Below are positions 54,996 through 64,000 of a stretch of 64,000 bases of DNA, in pieces. Each line of letters begins with the position of its first letter. The stretch's first letter is position 1. The notes under the pieces were generated by a model. It worked only from the letters and a program-made list of their open reading frames with translations. It did no database searches and was not told the origin of the DNA. The DNA lies in contig NZ_RJKS01000001.1 in the NCBI RefSeq assembly GCF_003762905.1, positions 1-64,000 on the forward strand. The letters are read 5' to 3'. Source of the stretch: Curtobacterium sp. ZW137 (GTDB taxonomy: Bacteria; Actinomycetota; Actinomycetes; Actinomycetales; Microbacteriaceae). The translations under genes were made by a program, and so were the position numbers.

Positions 54996-56152
54996 GCGCG
55001 CGGACCGCGGACGCCGTCGTCATCGGCGGCGGGGTCCTCGGCGCGGCGATCCTGTTCGAGCTCGCCTCGCGGGGCCTCGACGTCGTCCTCCTCGAGCGAG
55101 GGCTGCCGAACCGGCAGGGCTCCGGCACGACCGCGGGCAACCTGCACATCCAGGCGATCCACGCGGAGCGTCCGGATCAGGGCGTGCCGGTGGACACCGA
55201 GCAGCTCGTCCCGTTCCAGGCCGAGGCGCACCGCCTCTGGGACGGCCTCGGCGAGCGCCTCGGCACCCCGGTCGACGTCGCGGTCAAGGGCGGACTGACG
55301 GTCGCCGAGACCGAGGGGCAGCTGACGCTTCTCCGCGAGAAGGCCGTGTGGGAGCGTCGTGCGGGCATCCCCACGGAAGTGCTCACCGGCCTGGAGGCTC
55401 GGCAACTGGTCCCCGCGCTCGGCACGTCCGTCATCGGCGCGACCTGGTGCTCGTGGGACGGCTGGGCGAACAACCTGGTCGTCACACCCGCCTACCTCGC
55501 CGCAGCGCGGCGTGCGGGTGCCGCGGTCGTGGTGAACAGCCCGGTGCACGCGATCGAGCGGAGCGGCGACGGCTGGACGGTGCGTTCGGCCACGACAGAC
55601 GTCAGCACGCCGGTCGTGATCGACGCAGCCGGGCCCTGGCTCGACCGGGTCGCCCGGATGGCCGGCATCGAGCTCGACCTGGCGCCGCTGGCGATCCAGA
55701 TGCTCGAGACGGTCCGCGCCGAGCCGCGGCTCGAGCACCTCGTGCAGCACATCGGCGAGGGCCTGTCCGTGAAGCAGGTCGCGACGGGCTCCGTCGTGAT
55801 CGGCGGGGGCTGGCCGGCACAGCGGCTCGACCTCGAGGGCGTCTCGCCGGTGAGCCAGGCGAGCGTCGACGGGAACGTCGAACAGGTCCGGCGCGTGCTG
55901 CCCGGTCTGTCCGGACTCCGTCTGACGCGGGCGTGGGCAGGTCCTCTCGCCGCGACCCCGGACGAGATGCCCGTCGTCGGGCGCGTCTCGGACGTCCCTG
56001 GCTTCCACGTCGTCGGCGGCACCTACGCCTTCACGTTCTCCCCGGTCTGGGCGCGAGCCGTCGCCGACGACGTGACGGGCTCGACCGCCGTCCTCGACGT
56101 CGGCGCCTTCTCGCCCGACCGACTCCTCACCCATACCACGATCGGAGGCTGA
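54992..56152 (+). CDS. FAD-dependent amino-acid oxidase/dehydrogenase (DAO family)
   Basis: This 386-aa protein starts with a Rossmann FAD site (VVIGGGVLGAAILFELASRG). It has GTTAGNLH near the flavin and a C-terminal GGTYAFTFSPVWA, consistent with glycine oxidase, sarcosine oxidase and D-hydroxyproline dehydrogenase relatives. It would oxidise a secondary or D-amino acid to an imine. The GTG overlaps the DapA-like stop. It is probably cytoplasmic or membrane-associated and acts before the DapA-family enzyme. Confidence 0.88.
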   Translation: MSARTADAVVIGGGVLGAAILFELASRGLDVVLLERGLPNRQGSGTTAGNLHIQAIHAERPDQGVPVDTEQLVPFQAEAHRLWDGLGERLGTPVDVAVKGGLTVAETEGQLTLLREKAVWERRAGIPTEVLTGLEARQLVPALGTSVIGATWCSWDGWANNLVVTPAYLAAARRAGAAVVVNSPVHAIERSGDGWTVRSATTDVSTPVVIDAAGPWLDRVARMAGIELDLAPLAIQMLETVRAEPRLEHLVQHIGEGLSVKQVATGSVVIGGGWPAQRLDLEGVSPVSQASVDGNVEQVRRVLPGLSGLRLTRAWAGPLAATPDEMPVVGRVSDVPGFHVVGGTYAFTFSPVWARAVADDVTGSTAVLDVGAFSPDRLLTHTTIGG

Positions 56153-56156
56153 CCCC

Positions 56157-57446
56157 GTGCGCAACACCAACACCCGCCCAGCGACCCCCGGCACGCCGGG
56201 ACACCCCGACGCGCTCTGGCTCGTCGGCGGACACGTCGTGGACGTCGTGGCGGGGACCGTCCTCCGCGACCGCGCCGTCGAACTCCACGACGGTCTGATC
56301 CGGACGATCACCGACACGGCGCCCGCCGACGCCGAGCACACCCTGGAGCTCGAGGGCCGGTTCGTGTTCCCGGGGCTGGTCTCCGTGCACACCCACCTGA
56401 CGATCGTGTACCCGTTCGAGGAGACCGACGTCAACGAGAACCCCGGCGACTCGGCGCTCCGTGGAGCCTCACGCGCCCGGGACGCCTTGCTCGCCGGCGT
56501 CACCACGGTCCGCACGCTCGACGAGCACAACCGGGCGGACATCATGATCCGCCGTGCCGCGCAGGCTGGATGGCTCGACGCCCCGCGGATCGTCGCCTCC
56601 GGACAGGCGATCGGTATCACCGGCGGCCACGGCCGGGGTCGACCTGGCGCGTTCGCCGACGGTGCGGACGCGTTCCTGAAGGCGGCGCGCTCCGAGCTCG
56701 AGGCCGGCGCCGACCACATCAAGGTGTTCATCTCCGGCGGGATCGCCCACCTCGGCGAGACGTTCAACGGTGCGCAGATGACGGCCGACGAGATGGCCGC
56801 GGTCGTCCGTGCCACCAGCGAGCAGAACACGTACGTGGTGGCGCACGCCGGCGGCGGAGCGGCGATCCAGGAGGCCCTGAAGGTCGGGATCAACGCGTTC
56901 GAGCACGGCTACGACCTGGACGAGGAGACCGTCGACCAGATGGCGGCCGCGAACTCCTACCTCACCCCGACGCTGTCGGTGACGAGCTCCCCGGAGTGGA
57001 TGCGCGACCACGGCTTCACCGAGTGGCAGATCGACATCGCCCTGAACGTGCACCCGACCCACCTGGAGAGCATCCAGCGCGCCTTCACCCGGGCGATCGG
57101 CGACGACCTCGACGCCGGCGGCATCCGGATCGTCGCGGGAACGGACTACCTGCCGGGGGAGCCGCACGCCGGGACGTCCTGCGCGGTCCGCGAGATGGAG
57201 TACCTCGAGCAGGCGGGACTCCCGACCCGCACGACGCTCCGCGCTGGAACGTGGGAAGCCGCCCGGCTGATGGGCAGGCAGGACCAGTTCGGTTCCGTCG
57301 CCGAGGGACTCGCCGCGGACATCGTCCTCACCACGGACGACCCGACGGAGACGGTCTCCGCCCTCCGCACCATCGGCACGGTCATCCAGGCCGGTCGCAT
57401 CGTCCGCACCGACATCCCCACCACCTCGGAAGGCCAGGCCGCATGA
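56157..57446 (+). CDS. Amidohydrolase (metal-dependent, prolidase/imidazolonepropionase-like)
   Basis: This 429-aa TIM-barrel amidohydrolase has metal ligands HTHL (~81), a candidate bridging Lys (KVFISGG), His in VVAHAGG and FEHGYDL, and Asp in VAGTDYL. The family hydrolyses amide bonds, often of N-acyl amino acids, Xaa-Pro dipeptides or cyclic amides. In this operon it could cut an N-substituted amino-acid precursor. The GTG start lies 4 nt after the oxidase stop. The next gene overlaps it by 4 nt. Confidence 0.88.
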   Translation: MRNTNTRPATPGTPGHPDALWLVGGHVVDVVAGTVLRDRAVELHDGLIRTITDTAPADAEHTLELEGRFVFPGLVSVHTHLTIVYPFEETDVNENPGDSALRGASRARDALLAGVTTVRTLDEHNRADIMIRRAAQAGWLDAPRIVASGQAIGITGGHGRGRPGAFADGADAFLKAARSELEAGADHIKVFISGGIAHLGETFNGAQMTADEMAAVVRATSEQNTYVVAHAGGGAAIQEALKVGINAFEHGYDLDEETVDQMAAANSYLTPTLSVTSSPEWMRDHGFTEWQIDIALNVHPTHLESIQRAFTRAIGDDLDAGGIRIVAGTDYLPGEPHAGTSCAVREMEYLEQAGLPTRTTLRAGTWEAARLMGRQDQFGSVAEGLAADIVLTTDDPTETVSALRTIGTVIQAGRIVRTDIPTTSEGQAA

Positions 57447-59515
57447 GCACCGCGACTCCGTCCCTCAAGGTCGCCGTCGACATCGGCGGCACCTTCGTCG
57501 ACGCAATCTCCTACGACTCCGTCAGCGGCGCGATCACCGTGCACAAGGTCCCGACCACTCCGGCCGAACCAGCCGCGGGTGTGCTCCAGGCCGTCGTCGA
57601 GCTCGTCGACGACCTCGACGCGATCGAGTCCTTCGCGCACGGCACCACGCTCGGCCTGAACGCGATCCTGCAGCGGAACGGCGCCGACGTCGGCATCATC
57701 ACGAACGATGGGTTCAGCGACCTCATCGAGATCGCCCGTGCCGCGATCCCGACCGACCACATGTACGACTTCTCGTTCCAGCGTCCCGCACCGCTCGTGC
57801 CACGCCGTCACCGTCGCGGCGTGCCCGGTCGGATCGACGCACAGGGCGTCGAGGTCGTCGCGCTCGACCTCGACGCGGTCGAGGCCGCTGGTCGGTCCCT
57901 GATCGAGGACAACGGCCTCCGATCGATCGCCGTCGTGTTCCTGCACTCCTACACGGACCCCACGCACGAGCGGCTCGCGGCCGAACGACTCCGCACCGTC
58001 TTCCCCGACGTGGCGGTGTCGATCTCGAGCGACCTGACCCGCGAGTACCGCGAGTACGAGCGAACGAGCACCGTCACCCTCGACGCCTACATCCGTCCTG
58101 TGCTGAACGACTACATCGCGTCGCTCGAGTCGGCGCTCGCGGAGGGCGGTCTCGCCACCCCGCTGCAGATCATGCGCTCCGGGGGCGGGGCGATGACGGC
58201 GGAGCTCGCCCGTCGGGCTCCGCTCACCACGGTCCTCTCCGGACCCGCAGGCGGCGTCGTCGGGACATCGTTCCTCGCCCGTGAACTCGGCCTCGACCGG
58301 GTGCTCTCGTTCGATGTCGGCGGCACGAGCGTGGACTCCTGCGTCATCGAGAACGGTGAGCCGAGCGAGGTCCACGAGGCATCGATCGACGGGCTCCCAC
58401 TGCTCATCCCGATCTTCGACATCCGCACCATCGGAGCCGGGGGCGGCTCGATCGCCTGGATGGACGAGGGCCTGCTCAAGGTCGGTCCGCGCTCTGCCGG
58501 CGCCGTGCCCGGGCCGGTCGCGTACGGCAAGGGCGGAACCGAGCCGACGGTCACCGACGCGGCGCTCGCCCTCGGTTACCTCGACCCGAAGCGGTTCCTC
58601 GGCGGGCAGATGGACGTCGACGCCGAGGCGGCACGCGCCGCGATTGCCGAACGCATCGCCGCCCCGCTCGGCATGGACACCACCCGTGCGGCCGAGAGCA
58701 TCTTCCGGATACTGACGGCCCGGACCGTCGGGGCGCTCCGGGAGATCACCATCGAGCGTGCGCTCGACCCGCGCGAGTTCACGCTGCTCGCGTTCGGCGG
58801 CGCCGGCCCGCTCCTCGGCCCGATGGTCGGTCGCGAGCTCGAGATCGACACCACCATGGTGCCGCGCGTGCCCGCCGCGTTCTCGGCCTTCGGGATGCTC
58901 ATGTCCGACCTGGAGTACGAGTTCGCTGCGACCTCGCTGCAGCCGCTCGACGACCTGGCGCTCGCCGAGATCACCGAGCAGTTCAGCGAGCTCGAGGACC
59001 AGGCCGTGGCCGTCCTCGACGAGCAGGGCGTCGCGCCGGAGCGTCGGCGTCTCGTCCGGACGCTCGACGTCCGGTACCGCGGCCAGGAGCACGCGCTGCC
59101 CGTGGAGTTCCGTGCCGGTGACACCGCCATGGCCGTCCTCGACCGCTTCAACGCCCTGCACGCCGCCCGACACGGGCACGCGATGACCGAGCCCGGGCAG
59201 ATCCTCTCGATCCGCCTCCGAGCGATCGGCGAGCAGCCGAAGCCGCCGCTCGGCCGCATCGCCGAGTCCGACGGCAGCCCCGTCGAACCCGTCGAGCACC
59301 GCGACGCCTGGGACGTCGCGACCGGCGCCTGGCACCCGTTCGCGGTGTACGAGCGCGACACCCTGCGCGCCGGCGACCGCGTCGAAGGCCCCGCCGTGGT
59401 CGAGGAGGGCACCAGCACGACGGTGTTCTTCGGCGACCAGTACCTCGAGGTCGACGCCCACGGCGACCTCGCCATCCGCCAGCACCGCACCACCGACACG
59501 GGAGCAACGGCATGA
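57443..59515 (+). CDS. hyuA: HyuA-type hydantoinase/5-oxoprolinase subunit A
   Basis: This 690-aa protein of the hydantoinase A/oxoprolinase family has the ASKHA ATPase motif VDIGGTFVDA at the N-terminus and a second phosphate loop FDVGGTSVDS. It ends with the conserved VEGPAVVEEGTSTTVF. With HyuB it opens a cyclic amide in an ATP-dependent way. Known activities of the family include 5-oxoproline, N-methylhydantoin and acetone carboxylation. Substrate residues cannot be read from sequence. It overlaps the HyuB gene by 4 nt. Confidence 0.9.
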   Translation: MSTATPSLKVAVDIGGTFVDAISYDSVSGAITVHKVPTTPAEPAAGVLQAVVELVDDLDAIESFAHGTTLGLNAILQRNGADVGIITNDGFSDLIEIARAAIPTDHMYDFSFQRPAPLVPRRHRRGVPGRIDAQGVEVVALDLDAVEAAGRSLIEDNGLRSIAVVFLHSYTDPTHERLAAERLRTVFPDVAVSISSDLTREYREYERTSTVTLDAYIRPVLNDYIASLESALAEGGLATPLQIMRSGGGAMTAELARRAPLTTVLSGPAGGVVGTSFLARELGLDRVLSFDVGGTSVDSCVIENGEPSEVHEASIDGLPLLIPIFDIRTIGAGGGSIAWMDEGLLKVGPRSAGAVPGPVAYGKGGTEPTVTDAALALGYLDPKRFLGGQMDVDAEAARAAIAERIAAPLGMDTTRAAESIFRILTARTVGALREITIERALDPREFTLLAFGGAGPLLGPMVGRELEIDTTMVPRVPAAFSAFGMLMSDLEYEFAATSLQPLDDLALAEITEQFSELEDQAVAVLDEQGVAPERRRLVRTLDVRYRGQEHALPVEFRAGDTAMAVLDRFNALHAARHGHAMTEPGQILSIRLRAIGEQPKPPLGRIAESDGSPVEPVEHRDAWDVATGAWHPFAVYERDTLRAGDRVEGPAVVEEGTSTTVFFGDQYLEVDAHGDLAIRQHRTTDTGATA

Positions 59516-61245
59516 CCGCCACCGACCGGCTCGACGGCGCCACCGTCGAGGTCATCAGGAACTACGTCGTCTCGGCCGCCGAGCAGATGCGCCGCACGCT
59601 CGTCCGCTCCGCGTTCAACCCGGTGATCTACGACGTCCTCGACTTCGGGATCTCGCTCTACACGGCCGACCAGCGGCTGATGGCCGAGGCGAGTGGCATC
59701 ACGCACTTCCTCGGCGCCAACGACCGGGCGCTCGTCGAGGGCACGAAGTACATCGGGGTGGAGAACATGCACCCCGGCGACGTCTTCGTCCTCAACTACC
59801 CGTACTGGAGCGGTGCCCACGCCTACGACGCGATGCTCTTCGCGCCGGTGTTCGAGGAGGGCGCCGAGCGCGGTGCCGCCCCCGCGGCGTTCCTCGCGGT
59901 GCGGGCGCACTGGATGGACCTCGGCGCCAAGGCTCCCGGGTACGTCCTGGACTCGACGGACATGCACCAGGAAGGCCTCATCTTCCCGGGGACGAAGGTC
60001 GTCGCCGGCGGCGAGCTCGTGCACGACATCCTCGAGCTCATCCGCTTCAACTCGCGCCTGCCCGACCTGACCATCGGTGACTTCCACGCGCAGCTCGCCG
60101 CGATCCGAGTGGGGGAGCGTTCCCTGCACCAGCTCTGGGCGAAGTTCGGCGTCGGCACCGTCGAGCAGGCGATCTCGCAGGTCATCGAGCACGGCGAGGC
60201 CGTCGCACGCCGCGCTGTCGCCGCCCTGCCCGACGGCAGCTGGACGGCGTTCGACTACATCGACGACGACAACATCTCCGACGACCTCATCCGGATCCAG
60301 ATCACGGTGACCATCGACGGGGACAGCATCACCGCCGACTACACGGGGTCCGACGCGCAGGTCCTCGGTCCGGTGAACCTGCCGATCGGTGCCACCGAGG
60401 GGATCGTCAAGGCGACGTTCAAGAGCCTGACGACGCCGAACGAACCCTCGAACGCCGGGCACTTCGCGCCGGTCACGATCATCGCCGAGCCGGGCAGCAT
60501 CTTCAACGCGGTCTACCCGGCGGCGACCTTCACCCAGTGGAGCGCGATCGTTGCGACAGAGCTGATGCACAAGGCGCTCGCGCAGGTCCTCGACGACATC
60601 CCCGCGTCCTCCGGTGGCGACGAGCCCGGCTTCATGGCGCTCGGCCACGACCCGCGCACCGGCACCGACTTCGTGATCAGCAACAACGAGGGCATCGGGT
60701 GGGGCGCGACGAAGGACCACGACGGCGGCAACGCCCAGCAGCACCCGTCGCAGACCACCGTCCGGAACACGCCCATCGAGGTCCTCGAGAACAAGTCGAC
60801 GATCTTCCACGAGCGTCTCGAACTCATCCCCGACTCCGGCGGACCCGGACGGCACCGCGGTGGCGTCGGCGTCCTCCGCGAGGTCCGGTACACCGAGCCC
60901 GGTGAGGTCCTCTCCATGAAGAAGAAGACCAAGACCCGGCCGTGGGCGCTCGACGGAGGCCAGGAGCCGGAGCCGAGCGAGATGGTGATCTGGCCCGGGA
61001 CCGAGCGCGAGCAGCGCGTCGGGATGTACCGAGCCTCCATGGCGTCCGGTGACCGTTTCGTGAACCGCACGGCCGGCGGCGGTGGCCACGGTGACCCGTT
61101 GACCCGGGACCCCGCCGCGATCGCGGCCGACGTGCTCGACGGCTACGTGAGCGTCGAGGCGGCGCGCGAGCACTACGGCGTCGACGTCGCACCGGACGGC
61201 ACCTGGCAGCCCACCGCGGCCCGCGGTGCTCAGCCGACCGCCTGA
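59512..61245 (+). CDS. hyuB: HyuB-type hydantoinase/5-oxoprolinase subunit B
   Basis: This 577-aa partner of HyuA has the HyuB hallmarks: SAFNPVIYDVLDF, the MHPGDVFVLNYPYW region with predicted metal ligands, and C-terminal GPGRHRGGVGVLREV plus AGGGGHGDPLTRDP. The ATG overlaps the HyuA stop. The complex is probably cytoplasmic. Confidence 0.92.
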   Translation: MTATDRLDGATVEVIRNYVVSAAEQMRRTLVRSAFNPVIYDVLDFGISLYTADQRLMAEASGITHFLGANDRALVEGTKYIGVENMHPGDVFVLNYPYWSGAHAYDAMLFAPVFEEGAERGAAPAAFLAVRAHWMDLGAKAPGYVLDSTDMHQEGLIFPGTKVVAGGELVHDILELIRFNSRLPDLTIGDFHAQLAAIRVGERSLHQLWAKFGVGTVEQAISQVIEHGEAVARRAVAALPDGSWTAFDYIDDDNISDDLIRIQITVTIDGDSITADYTGSDAQVLGPVNLPIGATEGIVKATFKSLTTPNEPSNAGHFAPVTIIAEPGSIFNAVYPAATFTQWSAIVATELMHKALAQVLDDIPASSGGDEPGFMALGHDPRTGTDFVISNNEGIGWGATKDHDGGNAQQHPSQTTVRNTPIEVLENKSTIFHERLELIPDSGGPGRHRGGVGVLREVRYTEPGEVLSMKKKTKTRPWALDGGQEPEPSEMVIWPGTEREQRVGMYRASMASGDRFVNRTAGGGGHGDPLTRDPAAIAADVLDGYVSVEAAREHYGVDVAPDGTWQPTAARGAQPTA

Positions 61246-61337
61246 CCGCACCACCCAGCACCGTTCTTCCCCAGCTTCATCCCACCCAGCACCGCTCCCA
61301 ACTCACCTGCACCACCCGACCAGGAACGAGGGACACG

Positions 61338-62927
61338 ATGTCCATCCGTCTCACCCCCACGCGATCGCCCCGGCGCATCGCGGCCGTGGCGACCGCGTTC
61401 GTCGCCATCGCCGTGCTCGCCGGCTGCTCCACCGGCGGCAACGCGTCGTCGTCGTCGTCCGCAAGGACCAGCACGCTCGTGATCGCCGAGAACGAGGTCC
61501 CCGCCTCGTTCGACCCCGTGCAGGCCGACAACTCCACCGTCGACGAGGTCGTGTCGCCCGCGTACGACTCGGTCCTCGCCTACGACGGCAGTGACCTCAA
61601 GGGCAACGTCGCGAAGGAGTGGACCCTCTCCGACGACGGCAAGAGCATCGACCTGACGTTGCGCGACGACGTCACGTTCCACGACGGCACGAAGCTCACC
61701 GCCGAGGACGTCGCGTACACGCTCGACCGGATCAAGGCGATCAACACCGGTGTCGCCTCCTTCCTCACCGCGTACGACTCGGCCACGGCCACGGACGACA
61801 CACACCTCACCATCAAGCTCTCCACTGCGGACGCCACGTTCGTGCCGGCACTCTCGCGGGTCTACGTCCTCGAGAAGGCACTCGTGTCCGAGCACGAGGG
61901 CGACGACCACGCACAGTCGTGGCTGTCCACGAACGACGCCGGCTCCGGCCCGTACGCGCTCACCAAGTACACGGACAACCAGTCCGCCGCGTACTCGCAG
62001 TACAAGGACTACTGGAAGGGCTTCGACGGCCAGGCGAAGAAGCTGCAGTTCCAGTACTTCTCCAGCGCGAACGACGAGAACCAGGCCCTCAAGGCCGGAG
62101 ACGTCGACATCGCGATGGACATCGCACCGAGCGAATGGGCGTCGTACAAGTCGAACAGCGCGTACAAGGTGGACCAGGCCACCACGAACGTCGGGCTCTA
62201 CGCCTTCTTCAACATGGACGGCACCTCGACGAAGGACAAGGCGCTCCGTGAGGCCGTCGCGACCGCGTACGACTACTCGTCGCACGTGAAGTCGATCCTC
62301 AAGGGCGCGGGCACCGAGCTCGACGGCGTGCTCCCGTCCGGGTTCGACATCGGGACCGAGGGTGTCACGCAGCCGGAGTACGACCTCGACGCCGCCAAGA
62401 AGCTCATCGACGACAACGACCTCTCGGGTACCACGCTGACGATGACCTACTTCAAGGCCACCACCGAGATGGAGCAGGCCGCCACGCTGCTGCAGTCCTC
62501 GCTGAAGCAGATCGGCGTCACGCTCGACGTCAAGGCCGTCACCTACCCGGCCTACGTCGAGATGGCGTCGAAGCCGGAGACGCGCCCCGACATCGCCGAG
62601 GTGTACGCCTTCCCGGCGTTCCCGGACGCGAGTGCGGTGCTGTACCAGAACTTCGACTCGCAGTTCATCGGCGGCGGCCAGAACTGGGGCGCCTACTCGA
62701 ACCCCGAGGTCGACGAGCTCCTCGCCGCGGCGCAGTCGTCCACGGACGAGGACGCCCGCAAGGCGGACTACCTGAAGGTCGAGCAGATCGTCACCGCCGA
62801 CTACGCGACGATCAACCTCGCCAACTCGAAGTACGTGACCGTGATGTCCGACCGCGTCAAGGGGTACACGTACCAACCGGCGCACCACCAGACCGTCGAC
62901 GTCTACGCCATCACGCTCGGCGACTGA
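61338..62927 (+). CDS. ABC importer substrate-binding lipoprotein (family 5)
   Basis: This 529-aa SBP_bac_5 protein has a lipoprotein signal and lipobox LAGC (Cys30). The family signature is DDVTFHDGTKLTAEDVAYTL. It would capture the substrate of the hydantoinase-type pathway, probably a peptide-like or cyclic amino compound. It is followed by a strong hairpin and then the permease. The 92-nt leader downstream of hyuB holds no obvious terminator. Confidence 0.9.
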   Translation: MSIRLTPTRSPRRIAAVATAFVAIAVLAGCSTGGNASSSSSARTSTLVIAENEVPASFDPVQADNSTVDEVVSPAYDSVLAYDGSDLKGNVAKEWTLSDDGKSIDLTLRDDVTFHDGTKLTAEDVAYTLDRIKAINTGVASFLTAYDSATATDDTHLTIKLSTADATFVPALSRVYVLEKALVSEHEGDDHAQSWLSTNDAGSGPYALTKYTDNQSAAYSQYKDYWKGFDGQAKKLQFQYFSSANDENQALKAGDVDIAMDIAPSEWASYKSNSAYKVDQATTNVGLYAFFNMDGTSTKDKALREAVATAYDYSSHVKSILKGAGTELDGVLPSGFDIGTEGVTQPEYDLDAAKKLIDDNDLSGTTLTMTYFKATTEMEQAATLLQSSLKQIGVTLDVKAVTYPAYVEMASKPETRPDIAEVYAFPAFPDASAVLYQNFDSQFIGGGQNWGAYSNPEVDELLAAAQSSTDEDARKADYLKVEQIVTADYATINLANSKYVTVMSDRVKGYTYQPAHHQTVDVYAITLGD

Positions 62928-62934
62928 CCCACCC

Positions 62935-62966
62935 GGTGGCCGGCGTCCCGCGGGGCGCCGGCCACC
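62935..62966 (+). terminator. Intra-operon attenuator hairpin after the binding-protein gene
   Basis: GGTGGCCGGCG (62935-62945) pairs perfectly with CGCCGGCCACC (62956-62966) across a 10-nt loop, in the gap between the binding protein and permease. Such hairpins partly terminate transcription or protect the 3' end so that binding proteins are made in excess over permeases. Confidence 0.65.
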
Positions 62967-63006
62967 ACCCACCCGCATCACCGCACCACACCCCTAGGAG
63001 GACCCG

Positions 63007-64000
63007 GTGACCCGGTACGTCCTGAAACGACTCGGCCTCAGCGTCGTCGTGCTCGCCGGCCTTGTCGTGCTCGCGTTCGTCATGGTCCAGATCCTGCCGG
63101 GCGACCCGGCCCGCGCCGCAGCCGGCCGCACCGCCACCGCGGCGCAGGTGGCCCAGGCACGCACCGCGCTCGGACTGGACGAGCCGCTCCCGGTGCAGTT
63201 CGTCCGGTTCATCGGCCGGCTGCTGCAGGGCGACCTCGGCACGAGCGTGGTCACCCACCGCGCGGTGCTCGGCGACATCACCACGGTGCTGCCCTCCTCC
63301 CTCGAGCTCGTCGTCGCGGCGATGCTCCTCAACGTGCTCATCGGCGTCCCGCTCGGCGTCCTCGCCGCGTACCGCCGCGGGAAGGCAGCCGACGCCGCCT
63401 CCCGCATCGTCGCGCTCCTCGGCGCGGCGCTCCCCGTCTTCTGGCTCGGCCTCCTGCTCCAGCTGCTCTTCGCGGCGAAGCTCGGATGGCTGCCGCTCTA
63501 CGGCCAGCTCGGCTTCGGCATCGAGGTCCCGACCGTCACCGGGGCGACCACGATCGACGCGCTCCTCGCCGGCGACTGGTCGGCCTTCGGCTCCGCGATC
63601 GTGCACCTGCTGCTCCCGGCGATCACCCTCGCCGCGGCGTTCATCGCCGTCGTCGCCCGGACGGTGCGCTCGAGCATGATCACGACGCTCGACGCCGACT
63701 ACGTCACCCTCGCCCGGGCGACCGGGGCATCCGAGCTCCGTGTCGTCGTCCGGCACGGCCTGCGGAACGCCCTGCTGCCCGTGTCGACCATCCTCGGCAT
63801 GCAGCTCGGATGGATGCTCGGCTCGACGGTCCTCGTCGAGTCGACGTTCAACCGGACCGGGATCGGCGCCTACATGGTGACCGCGGTGCTGCAGAACGAC
63901 CTCTACGCCGTCATCGGCTCGATCCTCGTCGTCGGCGTCGTGTTCATCATCGCCAACCTGGTCGTCGACCTGGTCCAGCTGTGGATCAACCCCCGCCTGC
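63007..64000 (+). CDS. ABC importer permease, DppB type (partial, runs off the window)
   Basis: This permease begins at a GTG with TAGGAGGA upstream. The visible 331 residues start with a transmembrane segment (RLGLSVVVLAGLVVLAFVMV) and contain the EAA loop (LARATGASELRVVVRHGLRNALLP). No stop codon occurs before the window ends, so its 3' end, and presumably the second permease and ATPases, lie to the right. Confidence 0.92.
   Translation, partial: MTRYVLKRLGLSVVVLAGLVVLAFVMVQILPGDPARAAAGRTATAAQVAQARTALGLDEPLPVQFVRFIGRLLQGDLGTSVVTHRAVLGDITTVLPSSLELVVAAMLLNVLIGVPLGVLAAYRRGKAADAASRIVALLGAALPVFWLGLLLQLLFAAKLGWLPLYGQLGFGIEVPTVTGATTIDALLAGDWSAFGSAIVHLLLPAITLAAAFIAVVARTVRSSMITTLDADYVTLARATGASELRVVVRHGLRNALLPVSTILGMQLGWMLGSTVLVESTFNRTGIGAYMVTAVLQNDLYAVIGSILVVGVVFIIANLVVDLVQLWINPRL

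Overview
The window is high-GC DNA from an actinobacterium. GTG starts are common, genes repeatedly overlap by ATGA or GTGA, lipoproteins carry Lsp-type lipoboxes, and gene content includes DUF2510, DUF6507-like and DUF1653 proteins. The overall style fits Microbacteriaceae, possibly Curtobacterium; that placement is inferred from protein flavour, with no 16S available. The first 69 bases are the 3' end of a 5S rRNA, so the window starts just downstream of an rRNA operon.

Region 1 (0.15-15.9 kb) is a galactoside/mannoside utilisation locus. It holds a ROK repressor, a GH42 beta-galactosidase, two GH36 alpha-galactosidases, a GH2 beta-mannosidase and a complete five-gene peptide/oligosaccharide-type ABC importer. 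Together they would import alpha-galactosylated manno-oligosaccharides and trim them in the cytoplasm. Two related 21-bp imperfect palindromes, before GH42 and before the importer, are likely ROK operators. Region 2 (16-24.7 kb) holds a DHA2-type MFS exporter, a short UvrA-like ATPase, and an ABC exporter pair translationally coupled to a NarL-type two-component system. Several long palindromes lie between these genes.

Region 3 (24.7-28.4 kb) is a compact accessory cluster. It has a WXG100-like DUF6507 protein, a 441-aa protein with a glycine-zipper C-terminus, a small membrane protein with an orphan paralogue upstream, an LpqN/DcrB-like protein and an EspG-like protein. I read it as a candidate type VII secretion effector/immunity locus without its own secretion machine. 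Region 4 (28.5-45.8 kb) is a defence island. A five-gene minus-strand operon (zinc-ribbon/DUF2510 protein, 429-aa helical protein, 242-aa protein, NERD-UvrD helicase, SNF2 ATPase) is divergent from McrBC. McrBC is followed by a type I restriction-modification system whose HsdS carries a 12-bp tandem repeat in its central spacer. The five-gene operon is the best candidate here for an undescribed defence system. A decayed SDR fragment lies on the left side and a broken mupG abuts the right side.

Region 5 (45.8-49.9 kb) is a MurNAc salvage operon (murQ, PTS EIIBC, mupG). It looks degenerate: mupG has a frameshift and a nonsense codon, and murQ lacks the usual N-terminus. GrpB is divergent from it. 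Region 6 (49.9-51.9 kb) holds small hypothetical genes, including a 40-aa QP-repeat ORF. Region 7 (51.9-64 kb) is a LacI-controlled catabolic locus with two perfect operators. It encodes a class IV aminotransferase, a DapA-family lyase, a FAD amino-acid oxidase, an amidohydrolase, HyuA/HyuB subunits, and an ABC importer that runs off the right end. It probably degrades a cyclic or N-substituted amino-acid derivative. The substrate is unknown.
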